Below are positions 26,096 to 36,102 of a DNA stretch of 64,000 nt, piece by piece. The stretch's first letter is position 1. The number at the start of each line of letters is the position of its first letter. The notes under the pieces were generated by a model, which had not been told where the DNA came from, did not search any database, and saw only the letters and a program-made list of their open reading frames with translations. A program made the position numbers and the translations under genes. Source of the stretch: JACRLW01 sp050181465 (lineage in GTDB: Bacteria; Planctomycetota; UBA1135; UBA2386); assembly GCA_050181465.1 (NCBI GenBank), contig JBFXDD010000008.1:1-64000 (forward strand). The letters are read 5' to 3'.

Positions 26096-27991
26096 ATGAG
26101 TCATCAGAACCGTCTTCGCACGGCTTCCCACGTTCTCGGAATCACCCTCACCTCGTTCCTGTTCGGAGCGTGCCACGAGGGCACGCCTCGGTTCCGCGTA
26201 TCCGGCGTCCTCAACGGGCTGTCCTCCGGCAGCATCACGCTGGCGCTCAACGGCGATCTCGAAGAGGTCACCTTGACGGAAGACGGCCCCTTCACCTTTA
26301 CCACCGGTCTTCTCTACCAGGACGACTACACGATCACGATCGCCGAGATGCCCGCGCGCACGCTCGCGACGCTGGAGAACGCGACCGGGACGATCGAGTC
26401 GATGGTGCTCGACGTCAGTGTCGCCCTGGAGCCGGGCTACCTGGTCGGCGGTGCCGTGTCTGGGATCACGAACGAGCCGGTCCAGTTGCGCCTCAACGGC
26501 GGAGCGACGGTGTCGGTGAGTGCCGATCGTTCCTTCCAGTTCCCCACTCTGCTCCGCAGTGGCGACTCGTACGCCGTCGAAGTGGTTCAGGCACCGGTCG
26601 ACCGGACGCTGGCACTCAGTGCTGCAAGCGGCACGATCGGCGGGAGCGACATCGACGACGTCACGGTGCGTGTCCGAGCGTGGCGCCACCCATCGAATAT
26701 CCAGGAGTCGATCGGCCTCGCGACCGGAGATGCCGACGATGTGCGCGTGGCCGCCAATGAGAGTGGCGACCTCGTCGTCGCATTCACCGCCTCGGGCTCC
26801 GGGTTCGGCAGGAAGCTGTTCGTCACCGAACGGACCGCCGGCGAGTGGACGCATCCAACGGGCGTCAACGATGCGCTGTCGCTGGAGAACTTCTCGCCGA
26901 ATGAGATCGCGGTCGCAATCAACGCGGACGGGGATGCGGTGGTTGCCTGGATCCAAGCGACGACCGGCCGACTCCCGTCGGTGTTCGCGAGCTTGCGTCG
27001 CAGCGGGACCTGGACCCACCCGACCGTGGTGACGGACGCGCTCAGTCCAGTCGGCGCCCAGACGGACGTGCTCAGGGTCGGTATCGCAGCCGACGGCGAA
27101 GCGCTCGTGGTCTGGCGGCAGTCCGACGGCATGTGGCGGCGGGCCTTCCTGGCCAATGCCATCGGCGGAGTATGGCAGCGTCCGGCTTCGACCGCAGCGT
27201 ACCTCGGCAATGCCCGACAAGTCGGATCGCTGGACTTGGCGGTTGCACCGAACGGGGACGCCTGCGTGGCATACGACAGCGAATCGTTGGCGAGCTTGGG
27301 GTTCTCGGCGCGCATCTTCCTCAGCGAGCGGCGCAGCGGCACCTGGACGCATCCGGCGAGCGCGCAGGCGGCGATCTCCGTCACGGATCAGACGCGAGCT
27401 GCCCGAGTCGCGACCAACGCGGACGGCGACCTTCTGGTGTGCTGGCTGGAGTGGGACGGTCAGGAATGGCGAGCGATGGCCAGTCGCTTCGTCGAGGGCG
27501 CGTGGAGTCATCCCACGAGCGTGCTCGACGACGCGCTGAGTCCGCCGCAGTTGGAAGTCTACGACATGACTCCGGTAGTTGAGGCCGACGGCTCATGCCA
27601 GGTGTTCTTCAGTCTGAATGACGGCACGAATCAGCAAGTGGCGGTGGCCTCGGCAACGGCCGCGGGTGTCTGGACCCGTCCGGCTGGCATGGGTGATGCG
27701 CTCACCCCGCCGACGGTGCTGTGCGATTCGCTCTCGGCCGCCGCAACCGCCGAAGGCCATCTCGTACTGGCGGCCTACGACAGCAACACGACTCGCAGCT
27801 ACCTCTGTGAACGGGTCGGCGGCGTCTGGCGCAGCGACACGACCTCGATGTTCCTCCCCGATCACGAGACCTACGACGCGCCGGTCTTGGCGGTCGACGG
27901 ACAGGGGCACGTGTACGCGGCGCGCGTCGAAGAAGAGAACAACCCGACGACTTCGGTTTCGGCGCGCCTGTTCCTCAGCGAGTACCGCTGA
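26096..27991 (+). CDS. Lipoprotein with two N-terminal beta domains and a W-(T/S)-H-P beta-propeller
   Basis: The 631-residue protein has a lipoprotein signal (LTSFLFGAC, Cys26). Two tandem beta domains of about 85 residues follow, each with a VSG(V/I)-type opening, a LNG turn and a DxYxI/V ending (about 32-112 and 116-195). The rest (about 200-631) has about seven repeats ending in W-T/S-H-P or W-x-R-P followed by a DALS-like turn (EWTHP, TWTHP, VWQRP, TWTHP, AWSHP, VWTRP, VWRSD). That fits a seven-bladed beta-propeller, so a surface binding role is likely. The strong CAAGGAGAG ribosome binding site fixes the ATG at 26096. It is convergent with the kinase gene, whose stop is 1 nt away. Confidence 0.78.
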   Translation: MSHQNRLRTASHVLGITLTSFLFGACHEGTPRFRVSGVLNGLSSGSITLALNGDLEEVTLTEDGPFTFTTGLLYQDDYTITIAEMPARTLATLENATGTIESMVLDVSVALEPGYLVGGAVSGITNEPVQLRLNGGATVSVSADRSFQFPTLLRSGDSYAVEVVQAPVDRTLALSAASGTIGGSDIDDVTVRVRAWRHPSNIQESIGLATGDADDVRVAANESGDLVVAFTASGSGFGRKLFVTERTAGEWTHPTGVNDALSLENFSPNEIAVAINADGDAVVAWIQATTGRLPSVFASLRRSGTWTHPTVVTDALSPVGAQTDVLRVGIAADGEALVVWRQSDGMWRRAFLANAIGGVWQRPASTAAYLGNARQVGSLDLAVAPNGDACVAYDSESLASLGFSARIFLSERRSGTWTHPASAQAAISVTDQTRAARVATNADGDLLVCWLEWDGQEWRAMASRFVEGAWSHPTSVLDDALSPPQLEVYDMTPVVEADGSCQVFFSLNDGTNQQVAVASATAAGVWTRPAGMGDALTPPTVLCDSLSAAATAEGHLVLAAYDSNTTRSYLCERVGGVWRSDTTSMFLPDHETYDAPVLAVDGQGHVYAARVEEENNPTTSVSARLFLSEYR

Positions 27992-27992
27992 T

Positions 27993-30365
27993 TCAGCGGC
28001 GCTGGGTCGCAGAAGCGGGGGCATCGGTGCGACGCAGTTTCGCGACTCGCACCCGCGCTTCCTCGACGTGCTCGTGATCCGCGCCGAGCGCGGCCGCCAA
28101 GCGTTCGTAGCTCCGGCGTAGTTCGCCTTCTGCCGCCGACACGTCGCCGCCCTCGAGTAGGGCTTCGCCGAGTCGCGATCGCGCGTCGTCGATGTACCAA
28201 TGGCCAGGCGTGAGGCGCTCGAGGATCTTGATCTCGGCGCGTGCATGATCGGCGGCGGCTTGGAAGTGACCTCGCGCCATCGCGACGCGGAACAGCGATC
28301 GCTGCGACTCGGCGATGTCCGGATGCCCGGTTCCGAAGACGGCCTCGCGGAGGCCGACAGACTCTCTCAGGTAGCGATCTGCGGTCTCTGGTTCGCCGCG
28401 CCAGAATGCAATCGTGCCGAGATTGTGCAGAGAGCGAGCGCGGGTGATGGAGTCCTTCGTACCTGCTCGATCGAGGATGTCGATGGCTTCGTGTGAGAGA
28501 CTCTCACAGCGGTCGAGTTCGAGCAATGAGAAGTGTGCGGCGCACTGAGCGTTCAAGGCGTTGGCGAGATCGCGCGGTCGAAACGTGTCCTGGTCGCGGC
28601 GGAGCGCAACGGCCCGCTCGACGTGTCGAACCGCGTCGCGAGCGCGTCCGTGCAATCGAAGTACGTCACCGAGATAAATGCGAGACTCCGACTCGGCCTT
28701 GGGATCACCGAGATCATGCGCACGCGTGCACAGGTCTTCGAGAATCGGGACGACTCGCTCGAAGTCGCCACGTCGCACCAGCACTCCCGCGAGCGTGATC
28801 TGGATCGCCAGGCTGCGTCTCTCGTCCTCGATCGACTTCGCGAGCGACCAGGCCGCGTTCAGCTCCCGATCGGCGGCATCGTAGTCGCCGGCCATCGACT
28901 GGAATCGTCCCAGCGCATGCTGCACATCCGCACGCGTGCCGGAATCGAGTTGCGTGCGACTCTCGAGAAGCCGCTGCGCGCGCTCGACCATGACGCGTGC
29001 TGTCTCGATCGTCTCCGAGTCCGGCACGGCATCCGCAAGGAGCTCGATCAGGACCTCCGTAGCCTCTCGCGCTCGCAGGGCCTCCTTGGCGGCTACGCTC
29101 GACTGCCAAAGCACCGCACCGCCACCGATCGCAGCGGTGCTTCCGGCGAGAGCCAACGCGAACGCCGCGAGGCGATTGCGCCGCACGAACTTCACGATGC
29201 GGTAACCAAGCGCAGCTCGTCGCGCCGAGATCGGCAGATTCAGCAGCCAACGGCGCAGGTCTTCAGCGAAGGCGTCTGCGCTCGGATAACGATTCTCGGG
29301 AAGTTCGGCCAGCGCTTTGCCGACGATGTTGCCGAGGTCGCCGCGCAGTTCGCGCGCGAGGCGGCCGGTGGTCGAGCTGCGTTGCGAAGCGATGTCGCGC
29401 CGTCGTTCCGGATCGGCGAACTCGGCGAACGCGAGGTCCAGCCGTTCGCCCGCGGTCGCGAATCGTGGCGACCGGGTCTCGTGTGCTGGATGCGGAAGCG
29501 CCCCACACAGCAACTCGTGGAGGATCACGCCGAGCGAATACACGTCGCTGGCGGTGGTGATGCGTTCGCCGCGGGCCTGTTCGGGACTGCAGTAATCCGG
29601 AGTGAGGATGCGGGTCGATGGGCCGGAGGCGGGTGGCGACCCGGCGGCGTCGCTCGCCAGCAACTTGGCGATGCCGAAGTCGACGATCTTGGGTTGACCG
29701 TCGCGAGTGACGAGCACGTTGGCAGGTTTCAGATCGCGATGGACGACCAATCGTCGGTGCGCGTGCGCCATCGCATCGGCGACCTTCGCGATGAGCTCGA
29801 CTCGTGCGCGCAGGTCGAGCGCGCGGCTGTCGCAGTGCTCGGTGAGCGTCGAGCCGTCGACATACTCCATCACGTAGTACGGACCGCCGTGACGATCCTC
29901 GCCGCTGTCGAGGAAGCGCGCGATTCCCGGGTGATCGAGGCTCGCGAGCAGGTCGCGCTCGGTTCGCAGCCGAAGCGCGAGCGATGGGGTGGCGTAGGCG
30001 TTGCGCAGCTTCTTGAGCGCGACTTCTTCGGCGTCGCCAGTTTCATGTCGGGCCAGGTAGACGGTCCCCATACCGCCGGTGCCCAGCCGCCGAATCAGGC
30101 GATAGGGGCCACAGCACTCGTCATCGCGATCTTCGCGATCCCCGCGGGCAGTGTGGAGCAGTGAGCCGCGGGCCGAGTGCGAGGGCTGGTCGAGCGAGTT
30201 CGCGAGCGGGCTGTCGGCGTGCGCGAGCAGTTGCGCGAGCTCGTGGGCGAGCTCGGGGTCGTCGGCGCATTCTGTCGAGAGCAGCTTCGCGCGATCCGCG
30301 GGAGGCAGAACGATCGCGCGCGCGAACAGGTTGTCGAGGCGATCCCAACGCTCGGTGGTCGTCAT
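27993..30365 (-). CDS. Transmembrane Ser/Thr protein kinase with TPR domain
   Basis: This is a Hanks-type kinase of 790 residues that probably signals to its coupled sigma factor. Kinase domain about 88-372: glycine loop GTGGMG (95-100), catalytic VHRDLKPANV (HRD 209-211), DFG 229-231, activation-loop end TPDYCSPEQA. One TM segment at about 398-419. The outer part (about 450-780) is made of TPR-like repeats, for example LHNLGTIAFWRGEPETADRYL. The ATG at 30365 is preferred because it overlaps the stop of the ECF sigma gene (ATGA). Kinase-TM-TPR proteins paired with this sigma type are abundant in Planctomycetota and Acidobacteriota. Confidence 0.93.
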   Translation of the reverse strand: MTTTERWDRLDNLFARAIVLPPADRAKLLSTECADDPELAHELAQLLAHADSPLANSLDQPSHSARGSLLHTARGDREDRDDECCGPYRLIRRLGTGGMGTVYLARHETGDAEEVALKKLRNAYATPSLALRLRTERDLLASLDHPGIARFLDSGEDRHGGPYYVMEYVDGSTLTEHCDSRALDLRARVELIAKVADAMAHAHRRLVVHRDLKPANVLVTRDGQPKIVDFGIAKLLASDAAGSPPASGPSTRILTPDYCSPEQARGERITTASDVYSLGVILHELLCGALPHPAHETRSPRFATAGERLDLAFAEFADPERRRDIASQRSSTTGRLARELRGDLGNIVGKALAELPENRYPSADAFAEDLRRWLLNLPISARRAALGYRIVKFVRRNRLAAFALALAGSTAAIGGGAVLWQSSVAAKEALRAREATEVLIELLADAVPDSETIETARVMVERAQRLLESRTQLDSGTRADVQHALGRFQSMAGDYDAADRELNAAWSLAKSIEDERRSLAIQITLAGVLVRRGDFERVVPILEDLCTRAHDLGDPKAESESRIYLGDVLRLHGRARDAVRHVERAVALRRDQDTFRPRDLANALNAQCAAHFSLLELDRCESLSHEAIDILDRAGTKDSITRARSLHNLGTIAFWRGEPETADRYLRESVGLREAVFGTGHPDIAESQRSLFRVAMARGHFQAAADHARAEIKILERLTPGHWYIDDARSRLGEALLEGGDVSAAEGELRRSYERLAAALGADHEHVEEARVRVAKLRRTDAPASATQRR

Positions 30366-30922
30366 GGCTCTTCCTGGCCGAGCCGTTGGGCCAGCCATGC
30401 CCGCGCAAACGCCCAGTCGCGTTTGACCTGTGCCAGAGAGATGCCCAAGGCGCGGCCGACTTCCTCGAGGTCGAGACCGGCGAAGAATCGCAACTGCACG
30501 ACTTCCGCCTTGCGCCGATCGAGGTTGGCGAGTCGCTGCAGCGCTTCGTCGAGAGCGAGCACGTCGATGGGATCGCGGTCGCGGTCCTGCGGCTCGAACA
30601 CGTCGGTCAGGGTGTGCTGCTGCAGTCGGCCGCCACGCTTGCGGCGGCGGCGATCGCGCTCGTGATTGACGAGGATGTGCCGCATCGCCCTGGCCGCGAG
30701 ACGAAGGAAGCGGTCGCGACCATTGCCGCTCGGCTCGCGGTGTGGCTGTAGTCGCAGGAAGGCCTCGTGGGCGAGCGCGGTGGGCTGCAAAGTGTGGCCA
30801 CGTCGTTCGCGGGCGAGCAACCGCGCGGCGAGTTGCCGCAAGGTGCGGTAATCCAGTGCCGACCAGCCGTCGGTGCCGAGGTCGGTGGGGGGCGGCTCGG
30901 AGGTCTCGGCAGACCGCGTCAT
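30362..30922 (-). CDS. ECF-type RNA polymerase sigma factor
   Basis: The 186-residue protein has the sigma-2 region (LQPTALAHEAFLRL, RFLRLAARAMRHILVNHERD) and a sigma-4 helix-turn-helix (KAEVVQLRFFAGLDLEEVGRAL followed by SLAQVKRDWAFARAWL). These blocks match the ECF family common in Planctomycetota and Verrucomicrobiota that is paired with Ser/Thr kinases in place of an anti-sigma factor. The stop overlaps the kinase start by 4 bp. The kinase probably controls the sigma factor by phosphorylation; inference from gene pairing. Confidence 0.93.
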   Translation of the reverse strand: MTRSAETSEPPPTDLGTDGWSALDYRTLRQLAARLLARERRGHTLQPTALAHEAFLRLQPHREPSGNGRDRFLRLAARAMRHILVNHERDRRRRKRGGRLQQHTLTDVFEPQDRDRDPIDVLALDEALQRLANLDRRKAEVVQLRFFAGLDLEEVGRALGISLAQVKRDWAFARAWLAQRLGQEEP

Positions 30923-31003
30923 GGCTCCCTGAGATATCCGATCGGCCGTCGCTGTTCTCGTCTTCGTCGCGAGTCGCTACGCTCCGCTACTTCGCCCGCT
31001 GCC

Positions 31004-31417
31004 ATGACCATCGAGGCTCCGCTCGTCCTCGTCGCCGACAACGACCCTCACGTCGGGCAAGTCCTCGTGCTCTTCCTCGAGCGTGCGGGTCTACGTGTGG
31101 AGGCTTGCGCCGACGGTCGCGCGGCCGAGGCTCGGCTCGCGCGTGGCGGGGTCGCTGCGCTGGTCTGCGACCTGGACATGCCGCACATGGCCGGCGAGGT
31201 GCTGCTCGAGCGGCTGGGGGAGCGCGCGCCGCCCACCGTCGTGGTTTCCGGCTACGTCGACCATCGCATGGAGGAACGGCTGCGCGCACATCCGCGAGTC
31301 GTCGATGTGCTTCGCAAGCCTTTCGACCTCCCGTCCTTCGCGCGGCTCGTGGCGACGGCAGCGCGAACCGAGGCGGCCGGGCCTGCCTTTGGCGCAGCCG
31401 AAGCGCCGAGCGACTGA
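31004..31417 (+). CDS. Single-domain response regulator receiver protein
   Basis: The 137-residue protein is one receiver (CheY-like) domain. The acidic pocket is at Asp12/Asp14 (LVADNDPH), the phospho-acceptor Asp56 is in LVCDLDMPHMAG, the switch Ser82 is in VVVSGY and Lys105 is in VLRKPF. There is no output domain; the last 15 residues are an Ala-rich tail. No histidine kinase is nearby. It is divergent from the ECF/kinase pair (81 nt between starts) and lies just upstream of the tRNA-tuf promoter. The ATG at 31004 matches the receiver start; the longer open frame upstream is not conserved in type. Confidence 0.88.
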   Translation: MTIEAPLVLVADNDPHVGQVLVLFLERAGLRVEACADGRAAEARLARGGVAALVCDLDMPHMAGEVLLERLGERAPPTVVVSGYVDHRMEERLRAHPRVVDVLRKPFDLPSFARLVATAARTEAAGPAFGAAEAPSD

Positions 31418-31436
31418 AAAAAGACCGCGGGTGCCC

Positions 31437-31464
31437 TTGACGGTGGTGGGGGCGTCGCTATCCT
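31437..31464 (+). promoter_or_regulatory. Sigma-70-type promoter of the tRNA-tuf operon
   Basis: The -35 TTGACG (31437-31442) and -10 TATCCT (31459-31464) are 16 nt apart. The expected start near 31471 is 24 nt before the first tRNA, a normal distance for a 5' leader trimmed by RNase P. It is one of the clearest promoters in the window. Confidence 0.75.
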
Positions 31465-31494
31465 CCGCCCCTCCTTTCTCCGCCCGAACGCGTC

Positions 31495-31569
31495 GCTAGC
31501 GTAGCTCAACGGTAGAGCACCTGATTTGTAATCAGGCGGTTGTGGGTTCGATTCCCTCCGCTAGCTCCA
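31495..31569 (+). tRNA. tRNA-Thr (TGT)
   Basis: Acceptor GCTAGCG pairs with CGCTAGC. The anticodon stem CCTGA/TCAGG closes the loop TTTGTAA with anticodon TGT, and the T arm GTGGGTTCGATTCCCTC is normal. CCA is encoded (31567-31569). It is the first of four tRNAs before tuf. Confidence 0.97.
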
Positions 31570-31691
31570 GGATCGGCAAGGACTTGCGCGTCGTCGCTCG
31601 GCCTTCCGACTTGGTGCTGGTGCCTCTCCTGCACGGCTCGCTGCGTCCGCTCGACGCGTGGAAGGGACCGACGACATCGGCTCCCCGGTCC

Positions 31692-31773
<82 letters not shown>

Positions 31774-31884
31774 GAACGAGCCGTCGACGTCGTCGGGTGG
31801 GTGCCGTCTGCCGGTCTCCGGCTGTCGGTTCCCGAGTTGTGTTTCCCGAACTGTCTAGCTCTCGGGTGTCGGTCGCCGGCACTC

Positions 31885-31958
<74 letters not shown>

Positions 31959-32010
31959 TCAGTTCTTCGGATCGGCGACCGCCGATCAGTTCTTTCCATC
32001 TCCTCCCCGC

Positions 32011-32085
<75 letters not shown>

Positions 32086-32112
32086 CCTGACGACCGCAGC
32101 CCGTCCGATCCT

Positions 32113-32138
32113 GGTCGAAGCGAGCTTTCGCTTCGGCC
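32113..32138 (+). promoter_or_regulatory. Hairpin in the tRNA-tuf spacer
   Basis: The arms CGAAGCGA and TCGCTTCG pair perfectly around GCTT and extend by about three more pairs. There is no T-run after it. It may protect or process the 3' side of the tRNA transcript, or act in the tuf leader. Confidence 0.5.
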
Positions 32139-32256
32139 TCGGTCTCGGCAGGGGGTGTGGTTCTTCAACTCTTCATCCCAGACAAGTCACTAGCAGTCCC
32201 CAATAGGACGGCACCGAACCCGCCTCCTCGCGAGGCCCCCTCGGAGTCCGCAGAGC

Positions 32257-33459
<1,203 letters not shown>

Positions 33460-33506
33460 TCTCAGGATCGCTACGCGAACGAGCCATCAGCTCGATCGCG
33501 CCGGGT

Positions 33507-33526
33507 CGAGTCGCTTCGGCGACTCG
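33507..33526 (+). terminator. Hairpin with TTCG loop after tuf
   Basis: CGAGTCGC and GCGACTCG pair perfectly around the very stable TTCG tetraloop, 47 nt after the tuf stop. No T-run follows, so it may terminate weakly or stabilise the 3' end of the tuf mRNA. Confidence 0.5.
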
Positions 33527-33646
33527 GCGGGCGTGGTCGGGCTACCGTCGACTCAGGACAGCGCCTCCAACGGGAGCTGCCGCCGCGACGACGAGGGCTC
33601 GAAGTGGCAGCGAGTCTTGGGCATCATCGTCAGCCTGTCATCCCTT

Positions 33647-33719
33647 AGGGCAGTAGCTCAATTGGTAGAGCAGCCGATTCCAAATCGGCAGGTTGAGGGT
33701 TCGAGACCTTCCTGCCCTG
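33647..33719 (+). tRNA. tRNA-Trp (CCA)
   Basis: Acceptor AGGGCAG pairs with CTGCCCT, discriminator G. The anticodon stem GCCGA/TCGGC encloses TTCCAAA (anticodon CCA). It lies directly before secE, a widely conserved neighbour. rpmG (L33), often found between tuf and secE, is not here. Confidence 0.97.
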
Positions 33720-33835
33720 AACCCGATGTGAACGGTCTCCACCGACGCATCGACTCTCCTCCTTCCGAACAACCCGAACGTGACGATCGCTCCTTGCGGG
33801 CGGCGCACGTCTGACGACGAACGAAATCCAGCACC

Positions 33836-34270
33836 GTGGCCTACAAGAAAGATCAAGGTCGTTACGCCCGCATGACGGCGTTTTGGGCCCTCTTTCTGCT
33901 CCTCGCTTGGGGCTGCCTCGGCGGCGCCGGGTTGGTCACCGTGCTGCGCGGATGGTTCCCGGCCTGGGCGACCCCGTGGACGGAGAGCCAGCCGCTCATC
34001 GGCGACGTCGACATGGCCAAGATGGTCACGTTGGGCGTATTGGCGGTGGGCGGTTTCCTGCTCTACCGCATCCTGAACGCGCCCAAGGTCGCCGATCTCT
34101 TGATCGCGACTGAGGAAGAGATGAAGGCGGTCACTTGGCCTAGCGGCGGTGAGACCTGGGCAGGAACCGCGGCGGTGCTGGTCACGGTTGCCATCCTGGT
34201 CGTCTACCTCATGCTGGCAGACACCGCGCTGGTCTGGATCATGCCCCGAATGATGGGGGTGGGTTCCTGA
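33836..34270 (+). CDS. secE: Preprotein translocase subunit SecE
   Basis: SecE clamps SecY in the protein-conducting channel. The 144-residue protein has three predicted TM segments (about 13-36, 62-80, 109-132), while most bacterial SecE have one. The cytosolic amphipathic helix and hinge ATEEEMKAVTWPSGGETW, just before the last TM, is the SecE signature. The start is GTG. The stop shares one base with the nusG start (TGATG). SecY is in this window at 58743. Confidence 0.94.
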   Translation: MAYKKDQGRYARMTAFWALFLLLAWGCLGGAGLVTVLRGWFPAWATPWTESQPLIGDVDMAKMVTLGVLAVGGFLLYRILNAPKVADLLIATEEEMKAVTWPSGGETWAGTAAVLVTVAILVVYLMLADTALVWIMPRMMGVGS

Positions 34271-34800
34271 TGGCGCTGTCCTGGTACTTCCTCCGCGTCC
34301 AGGTCGGGCGCGAAGAGCGCATCCGCAAGAGCCTGGTCGCTCGCGTGAAGCAGGCCGGCCTCGAGGACAAGGTCGTCGAGGTCTTGGTGCCCACCGAAGA
34401 GGTTGCGGAGGTGCGCGAGGGCAAGCGGCGCATCCGCAAGCGCAAGCTCTACCCCGGTTACCTCATGATGCAGGCCGATCTCTCCGAGGAAGTCTGGTTC
34501 TCGCTGCGCGAGACGCCGGGCTTCGGGGACTTCGTCGGCGTGCGCACCGCTCCGACTCCCATGTCGGACGAAGAAGTGGACAACGTGCTCGGCCGCATGC
34601 GGGCGAGCCAGGATCAGCCCAAGATGTCGGTGCAGTTCCAGAAGGGCGACCGCGTCAAGATCAAGCAAGGTCCATTCGAGAACATCGACGGCGTCGTCGA
34701 GGTCGTGCACCCGGATAAGGGCACGCTCGAGGTCGCGGTCACGATCTTCGGTCGATCGACTCCAGTTTCCCTTGGGTACTGGGAGGTGGAACCCGTCTGA
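34270..34800 (+). CDS. nusG: Transcription factor NusG
   Basis: NusG binds RNA polymerase, limits pausing and links it to Rho or the ribosome. The 176-residue protein has the NGN domain (WYFLRVQVGREERIRKSL at the start, RKLYPGYLMMQ) and a C-terminal KOW domain (FQKGDRVKIKQGPFENIDG). It directly follows secE with a one-base overlap. A strong hairpin lies 24 nt after the stop. Confidence 0.97.
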   Translation: MALSWYFLRVQVGREERIRKSLVARVKQAGLEDKVVEVLVPTEEVAEVREGKRRIRKRKLYPGYLMMQADLSEEVWFSLRETPGFGDFVGVRTAPTPMSDEEVDNVLGRMRASQDQPKMSVQFQKGDRVKIKQGPFENIDGVVEVVHPDKGTLEVAVTIFGRSTPVSLGYWEVEPV

Positions 34801-34824
34801 GTTCCGCTGCATGATCGCCAGGAT

Positions 34825-34849
34825 CGGTGCGTCCGAATCGGACGCACCG
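34825..34849 (+). terminator. 11-bp perfect hairpin between nusG and rplK
   Basis: CGGTGCGTCCG and CGGACGCACCG pair without mismatch around AAT. It lies 24 nt after nusG and 111 nt before rplK. There is no T-run. It could be a terminator or attenuator at the secE-nusG/L11 boundary. Confidence 0.6.
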
Positions 34850-34917
34850 AGGGTCGTCCCGGTCTAGCGCGGCTCCCGCCGTCGCAAACCCGGGATCGAC
34901 GACTCTCGCATGTGGGA

Positions 34918-34938
34918 GGCTCCGGATGGTCCGGAGCC
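34918..34938 (+). promoter_or_regulatory. 9-bp hairpin in the L11 operon leader
   Basis: GGCTCCGGA and TCCGGAGCC pair perfectly around TGG, ending 22 nt before the rplK ATG and just before its GGGAGG ribosome binding site. In many bacteria L1 represses the rplK-rplA unit by binding a leader that mimics 23S rRNA. The position fits such a site; the L1 consensus itself I cannot confirm. Confidence 0.5.
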
Positions 34939-34960
34939 GTTCGAACCGCAGGGAGGCAAC

Positions 34961-35386
34961 ATGGCCAAAGAAGCAACCGCATTCGTCAAACTTCAATGCC
35001 CGGGCGGGCAAGCCACGCCCGCTCCGCCGGTCGGCCCAGCACTGGGTCAGCACGGCGTGAACATCGGTCTGTTCGTCAAGGAGTTCAACGACCAGACTCG
35101 TGACCGCATGGGGCTCATCATCCCCGTGGTCATCACGATCTATAAGGATCGCACCTTCACCTTCGTCCTCAAGTCGCCGCCCGCCGGCGTCTTGCTGAAG
35201 AAGGCCGCCGGGATCGCCTCGGCCGCCGCGACCCCCGGCAGTCAAGTCGCCGGGCAAGTGACGCGCGACCAGGTCCGCGAGATCGCCAAGATGAAGATGG
35301 CAGACCTCAACGCCGGCAGCATGGAAGCCGCGATGCGGATCATCGAAGGGACGGCACGCGCCGCCGGAATCCGAGTGGTGGACTGA
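34961..35386 (+). CDS. rplK: Ribosomal protein L11
   Basis: L11 forms the GTPase-associated centre with 23S rRNA and L10. The 141-residue protein has the N-terminal switch LQCPGGQATPAPPVGPALG and the C-terminal rRNA-binding domain (KMKMADLNAGSMEAAMRIIEG). The ATG at 34961 is preceded by GGGAGG, among the stronger ribosome binding sites in the window. Confidence 0.98.
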   Translation: MAKEATAFVKLQCPGGQATPAPPVGPALGQHGVNIGLFVKEFNDQTRDRMGLIIPVVITIYKDRTFTFVLKSPPAGVLLKKAAGIASAAATPGSQVAGQVTRDQVREIAKMKMADLNAGSMEAAMRIIEGTARAAGIRVVD

Positions 35387-35402
35387 AGGAAGGAAATCCA
35401 AC

Positions 35403-36089
35403 ATGACCCGTACCCGCAGTCGCCGCTTCCAGAACGGTCTCACCAAGGTGGATCGTTCGAAGGCCTACGCACCCAGCGAAGCGCTCACCTTGCTGAAGAG
35501 CTTTCCTGCTCCGAAGTTCGAGGAGAGCGTCGAGATCGCCGTTCGGCTCGGCATCGACCCCAAGAAGACCGATCAGCTCGTCCGTGGCTCCGTCAGCCTG
35601 CCGAAGGGCACCGGCAAGACCGTGCGCATCGCCGTGTTCGCCGAGGGCGACAAGGCGCGCGAGGCGGAAGAGGCCGGCGCCGACGTCGTCGGTGCCGCGG
35701 ACTTGGCCGATCGCATCGAGAAGGGGTTTACCGACTTCGACATGACGATCGCGTCCCCGGACATGATGAAGTACGTCGGCAAGCTCGGCCGCGTGCTCGG
35801 TCCGCAGGGCAAGATGCCCTCGCCCAAGGCCGGCACGGTCACGCCGAACGTGGCCGCGGCCGTCCGCGAGTTCAAAGCCGGCAAGATCGAGTTCCGCACC
35901 GATGCCGGTGCCAACGTTCACGCTGCCATCGGTCGTCGTTCCTTCTCGGTCGGTGATCTCGAGCAGAACCTCCGCGCCTTCGTGGAGCACCTCAAGACCC
36001 TGCGGCCGCCCCAGGCCAAGGGCACCTTCATCCGCAAGATCTGCGTGTCGACGACGATGGGGCCGGGCGTCACGGTCACCGTCGACTGA
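35403..36089 (+). CDS. rplA: Ribosomal protein L1
   Basis: L1 forms the mobile stalk at the E site and usually represses its own operon. The 228-residue protein shows FEESVEIAVRLGIDPKK, the signature GKLGRVLGPQGKMPSPKAGT and a C-terminal TMGPGVTV. Strong AAGGAAGG ribosome binding site; 16 nt after rplK. Confidence 0.98.
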   Translation: MTRTRSRRFQNGLTKVDRSKAYAPSEALTLLKSFPAPKFEESVEIAVRLGIDPKKTDQLVRGSVSLPKGTGKTVRIAVFAEGDKAREAEEAGADVVGAADLADRIEKGFTDFDMTIASPDMMKYVGKLGRVLGPQGKMPSPKAGTVTPNVAAAVREFKAGKIEFRTDAGANVHAAIGRRSFSVGDLEQNLRAFVEHLKTLRPPQAKGTFIRKICVSTTMGPGVTVTVD

Positions 36090-36102
36090 GGAGGACACCA
36101 AC

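Noticed and set aside
23963..27511. 1182-residue open frame on the minus strand
   Set aside because: It spans the antisense of the ABC-F gene and the propeller lipoprotein, with no domain and no ribosome binding site. Both sense genes have strong family or motif evidence.
33460..33646. rpmG (L33) between tuf and tRNA-Trp
   Set aside because: I read all frames for a short Lys-rich zinc or non-zinc L33 and found none.
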